Below, piece after piece: positions 1 to 5,158 of a stretch of DNA of 5,158 nt. Position numbers and translations under genes: made by a program. The DNA is from an uncultured Micavibrio sp. (GTDB lineage Bacteria; Pseudomonadota; Alphaproteobacteria; Micavibrionales; UBA1664), in NCBI GenBank assembly GCA_913057885.1, contig CAJXOI010000082.1, positions 1 to 5,158 of the forward strand. The letters run 5' to 3'. The notes beneath the pieces are model-generated. The model was given only the letters and a program-made list of their open reading frames with translations, had not been told where the DNA came from and ran no database searches. Position 1 is the first letter of the stretch; the number at the start of each line of letters is the position of its first letter.

Positions 1-1334
1 AGGCCCGAGGAAACGTCAACAAAGGCATTAGAAGCACTATCATGACTGAGCCTGAGATGTTCTTTGCATACAACAACGGAATTACGGCGACAGCGCAGGA
101 GGTTGAGACAAGAAGGACAGAAGATGGCCTAGAGGTTGTCAGTATAAAAGATCTTCAGATTGTGAATGGCGGTCAGACTACAGCCTCACTTTTTCACACT
201 AACCGTAAGGATAAGGCGTCCCTTGAAGGTATTTTTGTTCAAATGAAGCTATCGGTCATAGATAGTGAGGAAAGTGAAATTGTGGTTCCCCGTATATCTG
301 AATACGCCAATACACAAAACAGAGTTAATGCCGCTGATTTCTTTTCAAATCATCCATTCCACATTCGGATGGAAGAATTTTCTCGTCGTATCTGGGCACC
401 TGCGCAGCAAGGGGCACAGAGAGAAACAAAATGGTTTTATGAAAGAGCTCGAGGACAATATGCTGATGCTCAGAGTAAATTCACTCCAAGTGAAAGAAAG
501 AAGTTTCAAGCGGAACATCCGAAACCTCAGATGTTTACGAAAACGGATTTAGCAAAATTTGAAAATGTATGGGATGAAAACCCAAGATTTGTAAACTTAG
601 GTGCACAGAAAAACTTTGCTAAATATGCACATAGAATAGGTAAGGAGTGGGGGAAGTCGGCTGAAGGTTTTAATGAGTTTTACTATAAGCGGGCTATTGC
701 CAGAGCGATTTTGTTCCGAAAAACAGAAAAGCTGGTTTCAGCACAGCCATGGTACAACGGCGGTTACAGAGCAAATGTTGTAGCTTACACACTTGCTTTA
801 CTGGGGCACTATTGTTCTCAGAATGATAAATCTATCGATTTCATGAAAATCTGGGACAGACAATCCATATCTCATGATGTTGAAGAAGCACTTGAAGTCA
901 CAGCAAAGTTGGTTCATGAGGATATTATTATGCCGCCAGAGGGAATATCCAACGTTACCGAATGGTGTAAAAAAGAAGGATGCTGGCAGAGGTTGAAAGA
1001 GAAGGATGAGGAACTCGACAAAATTCTTCCTGATGACTTCAAGGCCAATTTAATAGAGAAAGACCGTGTGATTGAGGAAAAAAAGATCGCGAAAAAAGTC
1101 CAGAAAATTGATGACGGAATTGAAGCCCAGAGAAAGGTCATGGAAATCTCAGGGCCAACTTGGAAAGTCTTACTTGAACAATGTGGTCAAAAAGGAATTC
1201 TTACACCCAAAGAAACAGGCATTATGCAGATTGCCGCCCAAATTCCTAGAAAAATACCTTCAGAAAAACAAAGTATGATTCTTGTTGAGCTACTCGATAA
1301 GGCCGAACAGGAGGGCATAGCGGCAAATGAGTGA
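1..1334 (+). CDS. AIPR family (abortive infection phage resistance) protein, 5'-truncated by the window edge
   Basis: The reading frame is open from base 3, before the first ATG at 42. It encodes a GNVNKGIR-type segment there that belongs to the family, so the gene starts left of the window and the ATG at 42 is internal. Seen: YNNGIT (about nt 69-86), the family signature LQIVNGGQTTASL (about nt 153-191), then NRVNAADFF and an RRIWAP...GAQRETKWFYERARGQY block (about nt 318-461). These are hallmarks of AIPR proteins (PF10592). The C-terminal ~150 residues are charged and helical, with a Lys/Glu-rich stretch near nt 1040-1130. Counting from the ATG at 42 gives 430 residues; full-length relatives are longer, so perhaps 150-270 residues are missing. 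AIPR proteins occur in phage-defence and restriction-type loci, often near Z1-helicase, PD-(D/E)XK or MutL-like ATPase genes. Their biochemical activity is not well defined. The stop overlaps the next start by 8 nt, which implies co-transcription and coupled translation. Family assignment is firm; the defence role is inferred. Confidence 0.9.
   Translation, partial: ARGNVNKGIRSTIMTEPEMFFAYNNGITATAQEVETRRTEDGLEVVSIKDLQIVNGGQTTASLFHTNRKDKASLEGIFVQMKLSVIDSEESEIVVPRISEYANTQNRVNAADFFSNHPFHIRMEEFSRRIWAPAQQGAQRETKWFYERARGQYADAQSKFTPSERKKFQAEHPKPQMFTKTDLAKFENVWDENPRFVNLGAQKNFAKYAHRIGKEWGKSAEGFNEFYYKRAIARAILFRKTEKLVSAQPWYNGGYRANVVAYTLALLGHYCSQNDKSIDFMKIWDRQSISHDVEEALEVTAKLVHEDIIMPPEGISNVTEWCKKEGCWQRLKEKDEELDKILPDDFKANLIEKDRVIEEKKIAKKVQKIDDGIEAQRKVMEISGPTWKVLLEQCGQKGILTPKETGIMQIAAQIPRKIPSEKQSMILVELLDKAEQEGIAANE
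1309..1315 (+). promoter_or_regulatory. Shine-Dalgarno site for the 1327 start
   Basis: AGGAGGG lies inside the 3' end of the AIPR gene, 11 nt before the ATG at 1327. It is a strong match to the anti-Shine-Dalgarno sequence and supports this start for the downstream gene, within the 8-nt overlap. Confidence 0.7.
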
Positions 1335-2088
1335 GAAGCAGAAACTTCAAACCCCCTCCAGCAATGAGCCGTGGTCTGATTACGAACTAAGAATAGCTGT
1401 AGACGGCTATCTTTATATGCTTAGCTTAGAGCTTTCTGGCATCGCCTTTTCAGCAGAAGACATGGCCAAATTTTTAAAGGAAGGCTCATTACCAAAAAGG
1501 AATGACGCTTCAATTCGGTACAGGATGAGAAATATTTCTTATGTCTTTAGCAAAAGGCATCTTCCTACCTTAAAGGCATATTCCCCTGCATCAGGTGTAG
1601 GCTCAGGTGTCAGGCTGAGAATAGAAGAGCTTTTGTATGAACGCTCGGATAGCTTGTCACAGCTGGCTGAAAAAAACAGAAAAAAAGATAAGGTAGTCTC
1701 TGAAGAACTCAATGAGGTGCTTTCTAGGTTAGATCAGCTCGAAAAGGGTTTATCAGAAATAGAGGCAACGAGTAGGGTTGGCATTGGGCACAACAACCCA
1801 CCAGAACCTATAGAACAGCTATCTATAAATTTTAATGACTTTAGAGAAACCTTACAAAGTATTAAGAAGGAGCTCACCTCCACCTCACCAAGAAAAGACC
1901 AAATCGAAAAAGAGCAAAGCATCCTTATAAAGTTATGTTTACAGCTTATTACCGAGGCCAAGGATCATTTTTCTGTTTTCACAAAAACAACCGTAACTGT
2001 GACAGCAACCGTAGTAAGTACAAAAATGTTTATACCTCAAGTTTTAGAAACACTAGAGTCTTTAGCATCTTACTTAAATGCACTTTAA
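1327..2088 (+). CDS. Uncharacterised AIPR-linked protein: HNH-associated-type N-terminal domain, coiled coil, GHNNPPE motif
   Basis: I do not recognise this as a named protein. Residues 14-90 (W16, E20, then AVDGYLYMLSLEL, then SIRYRMRNIS at 62-71, then LKAYSP) resemble the N-terminal module, with W-x-x-x-E, Y-x-x-ML-x-x-E and R-M-x-N-I-S features, found ahead of HNH or DUF3883-type nuclease regions. No HNH, PD-(D/E)XK or other catalytic motif follows. Residues about 108-147 are a charged, coiled-coil-like stretch. Residues 151-160 carry the GIGHNNPPE motif that recurs in alphaproteobacterial proteins of unknown function. The C-terminus (about 213-253) is Thr/Val-rich then Leu-rich, moderately apolar, and could be a membrane-proximal or oligomerisation helix; it is not a clear transmembrane span. 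The 8-nt overlap with the AIPR gene and the good ribosome site argue that the two act together. A specificity or adaptor role in a defence system is a guess. Confidence 0.8.
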   Translation: MSEKQKLQTPSSNEPWSDYELRIAVDGYLYMLSLELSGIAFSAEDMAKFLKEGSLPKRNDASIRYRMRNISYVFSKRHLPTLKAYSPASGVGSGVRLRIEELLYERSDSLSQLAEKNRKKDKVVSEELNEVLSRLDQLEKGLSEIEATSRVGIGHNNPPEPIEQLSINFNDFRETLQSIKKELTSTSPRKDQIEKEQSILIKLCLQLITEAKDHFSVFTKTTVTVTATVVSTKMFIPQVLETLESLASYLNAL

Positions 2089-2157
2089 AATAGAATCCAC
2101 CAATTTACAGGATTTAATGTGATAACATACGTTGTGGAAAAGTATTTGTGATAAAAA
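2089..2157. other. Convergent intergenic gap without a recognisable terminator
   Basis: This 69-nt AT-rich gap separates the plus-strand AIPR module from the minus-strand Dcd/MccF/AlaRS-like operon. I see no GC-rich stem followed by a T-run on either strand. The only internal structure is the 8-mer TGTGATAA occurring twice as a direct repeat (2119-2126 and 2147-2154), which may be chance at this base composition. Transcripts from both sides may read into each other, or termination may be factor-dependent. Confidence 0.5.
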
Positions 2158-3363
2158 TTAGAATTGCGACAGATGTTTTTTGACTATTTTGCAATCTGTT
2201 TTGTTTCCCGATTCTGATAAGCACTGTATAATTTTACCTGAAATACCTATTCTATTGGCGTAAGCTTGAATCTTTTTTTCTGCGTAATCTGATGTGATGA
2301 GGCCACGTCTTAATAATGATTGCCGTTCGTCCTTATAAATATTGAAAAGGTCTATTTTTTTAGATAGTGCTTCTCTTTGATCTTTTATAATTTTCAAATA
2401 TTCTTCAAAATTACCGGAACCAGCACTACTAGAAACTTGTCCATATATTAATTTTAAGCTTTGATCTGACATTTCAGTGTCGTAAAGAAATTCATGCGTA
2501 ACAAGTTGATTAATCGCCTTTCTAAGAACAGCCGATCGCCCGTTCTTACCAGGCATTGTTCCTGCGCAATGCATCGCCATGGTTGACACGACGAGATCTT
2601 GGTATTGTCGATCCTTATACGACGCGCTAGCAGGAAAAAAGGATCGCCCAACGCCCATGTCAAAAATACTTCGAGTTTGATGAAGACGGGATGCAAAAGT
2701 CTCAACACCAAAACCAAACTCATAACCCACAAGCTCATCGCCATTCGTGATTTCTACAAGCTGACCGATACTGAGTGCATTGCCATCATCTTGTTTTATC
2801 ATGATATGGACGCCTCTGCCTTTGTAATTGTCCATATCATATTTCCAATCAAAATATCCTTCATTACGTTCACATTGGTCACGATCAAAATGCGGGTATA
2901 ATACAGTAAAAGCATCAAGGAGATCAGCATCCCTATGGCACCCCCGCACGGAAATACGATCTTTAGACAACCCACAAACACCTAATGCATCAATAATAGA
3001 TGTGATGGTTTTCTCATCAATATCAGTTACATATATTCCGACCATGTGAAAAAAGCTCATATATTCAGGGTCAAATTGTTCATTTTTATAATCTTGAATA
3101 TTTTGTAATCTTAAACATGGTTGATCAACAATCCATCCGTTTTCTGGCTTCTCTCCGCTTATTAATCTGCCCTTAATAGGCGTTATTGTAGCATTAGAGT
3201 ATAAAACCGTTTTGTCAGTTTTAGGGATAAGAGGATCGGCTTCGATGGCAGTAAATTTTTTTGCTATAAAAAATCCAGTAAAAGCATCTCTAATTCCATC
3301 TATCAATGATTTATTATTTTCTGAGGCCTCTTGGAAGTATTGTGTAGAGGTCATTTTTGACAT
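2158..3363 (-). CDS. Stand-alone alanyl-tRNA synthetase-like (class II aaRS core) protein
   Basis: This 401-residue protein resembles the AlaRS catalytic core. Residues 25-70 contain FFIAKKF...PLIPKTDKTVLYSNATITPIKG, which parallels the AlaRS H-x-x-x-x-x-x-LVP-x-x-D-x-TLLFTNAGM-x-x-FK segment. Residues 80-112 contain DQPCLRLQNI (motif 2-like, R85) followed by MSFFHMVGIYV, where AlaRS has TFFEMLGNFSF. Residues 170-227 contain YFDWKY, GRGVHIMIK, IGQLVEI and GFGVETFASRL, a motif 3-like stretch with R226. Residues 276-291 (GRSAVLRKAINQLVTH) echo the AlaRS GRGYVLRRIIRRAVRHG. The C-terminus (about 318-380) is helical and charged. Genuine AlaRS is about 870 residues; the editing, most of the tRNA-recognition and the C-Ala domains are absent. 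It is therefore unlikely to be the housekeeping enzyme. Aminoacyl-adenylate formation, tRNA-dependent transfer or amide ligation on a small molecule are possible roles. It is last in the operon, with a TAATG overlap to the MccF-like gene. Homology to AlaRS is fairly sure, activity unknown. Confidence 0.85.
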   Translation of the reverse strand: MSKMTSTQYFQEASENNKSLIDGIRDAFTGFFIAKKFTAIEADPLIPKTDKTVLYSNATITPIKGRLISGEKPENGWIVDQPCLRLQNIQDYKNEQFDPEYMSFFHMVGIYVTDIDEKTITSIIDALGVCGLSKDRISVRGCHRDADLLDAFTVLYPHFDRDQCERNEGYFDWKYDMDNYKGRGVHIMIKQDDGNALSIGQLVEITNGDELVGYEFGFGVETFASRLHQTRSIFDMGVGRSFFPASASYKDRQYQDLVVSTMAMHCAGTMPGKNGRSAVLRKAINQLVTHEFLYDTEMSDQSLKLIYGQVSSSAGSGNFEEYLKIIKDQREALSKKIDLFNIYKDERQSLLRRGLITSDYAEKKIQAYANRIGISGKIIQCLSESGNKTDCKIVKKHLSQF

Positions 3364-4412
3364 TACAAAACAGCCCCCTCAGTAAAGGTTATTGTTTCGG
3401 AAGAAGAGTCTATTTCAACCATGGCGCCATAAGGTAATACATGCATTGGGTCTGTATGACCAAATGCGAGATGTGTAACAATGTGGAGGTTATCAAGACT
3501 GCATTCTTTAGTTATAACCTGCAACAAGGCGTCATCGTAGCTTTTGAATTTTTCATCTGATTTTAGCCCCCCAGGACGTCCAAATAAGACCCCGGAAAGA
3601 CGTTGTAGAATACCTTGGGCCGCATAGTTACGCAAAACACGTATTAAGAATTCTGGAGAGGGGGCCTCTTCGGATGTTTCTATAAATAAGACACATCCCT
3701 CCCATTCATTTAAGCTCGGCCAATAATCAGTTCCTTTTAAAAATTCTAAAACTTCAAGGCAGCCCCCAATAAGGCGACCTTTGACTTTAGCATCACCTTG
3801 CAAATAAAGTGGTTGCACCGGATTGTTCAGGGGTCTTGGGATATCCAGATATGAGTCATCATCCCATGAATGTTGCTCTGAAACCCATCCTGAAGTGTCT
3901 GGCTCCCATATGCCGGGGGTGGATGAATTACACAAAATCTTTTTGACTGACTGTGCCATATAAGGATGAAGGCCACCATTCTCACCGAAACCTGCCATGA
4001 TAGAAGGCCCGTAAAAAGATGATAAGCCGGCCTTGTAACAGGCAAAATGACTGATGGTTGTGTCTGAATATCCCATGAATATTTTGGGATTTTGTGCGAT
4101 AACATTGAGATCAATATAAGGAAGTAAACGAATTGAATCGCTGCCACCTATTGTCGAAATAATGGCCTTTATATCCGGATCGAGAAAGGCTTCCATAAGG
4201 TCATCGGCTCTTGCCTTGGGGTTGTCATGTAGCCATTGTGCATCTTTTAAGGCATGACGCGTAGGTTTAACTTTAACATCAAGAAAATCTTCTAATTGAC
4301 GTACGCCGTAATTGTACTTTGATGGAATGGTGCCGGGGCCACCCCAAGATAATGAGATTGCCGCAATTGTATCCCCTTTCTGTAGCTTTTTCGGGCGGAT
4401 TAATTTTTTCAT
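3363..4412 (-). CDS. S66 family serine peptidase, MccF-type (LD-carboxypeptidase superfamily)
   Basis: This is a full-length family member of 349 residues. The N-terminus LRKGDTIA-like (residues 10-17) and the GG-S-D-S-IRLLP segment (89-97) are typical of S66 enzymes. The nucleophile elbow GYSDTT places Ser116. FIETSEEAPSPEF places Glu245, and AFGHTDPMHVLPYG places His319, giving an intact Ser-Glu-His triad. The SEEAPSPE and VLFGRPGG segments and the overall length fit the MccF clade better than the ~300-residue murein LD-carboxypeptidases such as LdcA. MccF proteins hydrolyse the amide joining an aminoacyl or peptidyl group to an AMP-type moiety, giving immunity to microcin C and similar aminoacyl-sulfamoyl adenosines. 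There is no signal peptide, so it should act in the cytoplasm. The start overlaps the Dcd-like B stop (ATGA) and the stop overlaps the AlaRS-like start (TAATG). A peptidoglycan-recycling role cannot be excluded, but the operon context favours a nucleotide-conjugate substrate. Confidence 0.9.
   Translation of the reverse strand: MKKLIRPKKLQKGDTIAAISLSWGGPGTIPSKYNYGVRQLEDFLDVKVKPTRHALKDAQWLHDNPKARADDLMEAFLDPDIKAIISTIGGSDSIRLLPYIDLNVIAQNPKIFMGYSDTTISHFACYKAGLSSFYGPSIMAGFGENGGLHPYMAQSVKKILCNSSTPGIWEPDTSGWVSEQHSWDDDSYLDIPRPLNNPVQPLYLQGDAKVKGRLIGGCLEVLEFLKGTDYWPSLNEWEGCVLFIETSEEAPSPEFLIRVLRNYAAQGILQRLSGVLFGRPGGLKSDEKFKSYDDALLQVITKECSLDNLHIVTHLAFGHTDPMHVLPYGAMVEIDSSSETITFTEGAVL
3373..3381 (-). promoter_or_regulatory. 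Shine-Dalgarno site for the AlaRS-like gene
   Basis: Read on the minus strand this is TGAGGGGGC, 9-10 nt before the ATG at 3363-3361, inside the 3' end of the MccF-like gene. Spacing favours this ATG over the in-frame Met at residue 4. Confidence 0.6.
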
Positions 4413-4927
4413 GTTTTATCCATATGTATTCGTGACGGTTGGGGGCCATCACTGCCCTGATATTTTCCGTCATACAGTTTAATTTCACCCTTGGGCACCC
4501 AGAATGTTGCCTGAGCGATTGCCATGCCGGGATATATTGTCACAGGCAAAGTGGCATAGAGTTGGAAGGTCACATTCCCGTACGAGCCAATATCAATTAA
4601 ATCAGCAGTGACATGAATAAATAAGCCCAATCTGGCGATACCTGATTTTGCGTGAATAAGCGGAACAAAGTGATCTGAGCCTACTTTTTCTTCACTCGAA
4701 GCCAGGATAAAATCACCCTTGTCCAAAGTTAATCCTTCTGGCGGTATAGGGCTTGAGATAAATTGCGATTCAGTTTTTGGATCAAGTATTTCACTTGTAT
4801 AGCGGATATAATTTGTGCCTAGTTTCAAATCATATGAATTAGTCGTGGCGCATCCTTCATGAAATGGATCAATTTTAATTTTTCCATCCTTTGTATTTTT
4901 TATAATTTCCTGTCCAGTTAATATCAT
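4409..4927 (-). CDS. dCTP deaminase/dUTPase-fold protein (Dcd-like B) with the catalytic Glu replaced by Gln
   Basis: At 172 residues it matches the Dcd family in length. The N-terminus MILTGQEIIK...GKIKIDPF, then SYDLKLG (31-37), HAKSGIARLGLFIHVTADLID (92-112), YPGMAIAQATFW (132-143) and KYQGSDGPQPSR (155-166) follow the family order. Compared with E. coli Dcd from memory, alignment is ungapped through the core. Ser111, Arg115, Ala124 and Asp128 correspond to S95, R99, A108 and D112. The deaminase Glu138 corresponds to Q122 (codon CAA at 4564-4562), and the triphosphate/nucleotide-contacting Gln182 falls on S159. Canonical dCTP deamination is therefore doubtful; a phosphohydrolase, binding or partner-subunit role is possible. 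The gene overlaps the upstream Dcd-like A stop (TAATG) and the downstream MccF-like start (ATGA). A weak GGAG lies about 11 nt before the start. It belongs to the dUTPase/Dcd fold, not to the cytidine-deaminase fold of known antiphage dCTP deaminases. Confidence 0.88.
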   Translation of the reverse strand: MILTGQEIIKNTKDGKIKIDPFHEGCATTNSYDLKLGTNYIRYTSEILDPKTESQFISSPIPPEGLTLDKGDFILASSEEKVGSDHFVPLIHAKSGIARLGLFIHVTADLIDIGSYGNVTFQLYATLPVTIYPGMAIAQATFWVPKGEIKLYDGKYQGSDGPQPSRIHMDKT

Positions 4928-5158
4928 TATAAAATACGCTCCATTCCGGGAATCAAAATAGATTCCTGTGGCTCATTGTAATTTGCATAGGTAAATGTAC
5001 TTGGTAGAAGATCACCTTTGTTTTCCCAGAATGAAACCTGACCGATCTTCATTTGCGGATAAATACGAATGGGCCGTGTTGCAACAATTTCCAAAGTCCA
5101 TTTATGGCACGAGGTTGTGTGCCCGAGATTAGCCGAAATTTGTAAAAAAAGCCCCAAG
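4927..5158 (-). CDS. dCTP deaminase/dUTPase-fold protein (Dcd-like A), 5' part beyond the right edge
   Basis: This is the C-terminal ~76 residues of a second Dcd-like protein. The frame is open to the window edge and the first codon seen (TTG) falls within the family's conserved ARLGL core, so it is internal and not a start. Visible features are LGLFLQISANLG, HKWTLEIVATRPIRIYP and MKIGQVSFW. The Dcd catalytic Glu is kept (WTLEI, codon GAA at 5091-5089). The Asp of the usual IDPG turn is His in an ungapped alignment (CAC at 5121-5119), giving an unusual GHTTSCHKW segment. The C-terminus has Tyr and P-x-E-S residues but not the K-Y-x-x-x-x-G-x-x-x-S pattern of normal Dcd tails. It shares the fold with the next gene but is clearly diverged from it, so the pair is not a recent duplication. 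Its stop overlaps the Dcd-like B start by one base, so the operon continues to the right. Confidence 0.78.
   Translation of the reverse strand, partial: LGLFLQISANLGHTTSCHKWTLEIVATRPIRIYPQMKIGQVSFWENKGDLLPSTFTYANYNEPQESILIPGMERIL

Noticed and set aside
42..44. ATG at 42 as the start of the AIPR gene
   Set aside because: The frame is open upstream to the window edge and encodes family-conserved residues (GNVNKGIR), so this Met is internal.
914..1141. Minus-strand open frame with a Phe/Ser-rich translation
   Set aside because: It lies wholly inside the AIPR gene; its composition is the antisense of a Lys/Glu-rich stretch and it matches nothing I recognise.
2098..2136. Possible hairpin CCACCAA / TTGTGG in the convergent gap
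   Set aside because: The arms pair imperfectly, the loop is long and no T-run follows, so it does not qualify as a terminator.
2599..3049. Two plus-strand open frames (2599-2901 and 2828-3049)
   Set aside because: They are antisense to the AlaRS-like gene, with no recognisable domains and no supporting context.
2158..3363. Housekeeping alanyl-tRNA synthetase or a decaying copy of it
   Set aside because: It is under half the normal length and lacks editing and C-Ala domains, yet has an intact open frame, a good ribosome site and tight operon coupling.
3827..4147. Minus-strand frame inside the MccF-like gene
   Set aside because: It overlaps the conserved catalytic-domain coding sequence in another frame and shows no family features.
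5155..5157. TTG at the right edge as a start codon of Dcd-like A
   Set aside because: It encodes the Leu of the conserved R-L-G-L core, well inside the domain; the gene begins beyond the window.
4409..5158. Calling the Dcd pair a known antiphage dCTP deaminase system
   Set aside because: Described antiphage dCTP deaminases use the cytidine-deaminase fold with zinc-binding H/C-x-E and P-C-x-x-C motifs; these proteins have the trimeric dUTPase/Dcd fold.

Overview
The window holds two accessory gene modules that converge on a short AT-rich gap at about 2089-2157. It is roughly 40% GC by eye. I see no tRNA, rRNA, insertion sequence or CRISPR array. One plus-strand gene carries a GHNNPPE motif, which I associate with alphaproteobacterial accessory proteins, so a moderately AT-rich alphaproteobacterium (chromosome or plasmid) is the best guess. 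That assignment rests on one motif and general character only.

Left module (plus strand, 1-2088). An AIPR-family gene (abortive infection phage resistance) is cut by the left window edge and overlaps the next gene by 8 nt. That next gene is an uncharacterised 253-residue protein. Its N-terminal domain resembles the one found in front of some HNH and DUF3883-type proteins, followed by a coiled coil, the GHNNPPE motif and a fairly apolar C-terminus. This looks like the 3' end of a phage-defence or restriction-type operon whose enzymatic genes would lie to the left.

Right module (minus strand, 5158 down to 2158). Four genes are joined by 1-4 nt start/stop overlaps. In transcription order they are: a dCTP-deaminase/dUTPase-fold protein (Dcd-like A, cut by the right edge), a second Dcd-like protein (B, 172 aa), a MccF-type S66 serine peptidase (349 aa) with an intact Ser-Glu-His triad, and a stand-alone 401-residue protein derived from the alanyl-tRNA synthetase catalytic core without editing or C-Ala domains. 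The two Dcd-like proteins have reciprocal active-site changes. A keeps the deaminase Glu but has His for the conserved Asp, whereas B keeps the Asp but has Gln for the Glu.

The chemistry this set suggests is a nucleotide (Dcd-like pair), an aminoacyl-adenylate or tRNA-type ligation (AlaRS-like), and hydrolysis of an aminoacyl/peptidyl-nucleotide amide (MccF-like). A small pathway making, detoxifying or resisting an aminoacylated nucleotide is a coherent but unproven hypothesis. This operon is the most interesting part of the window.
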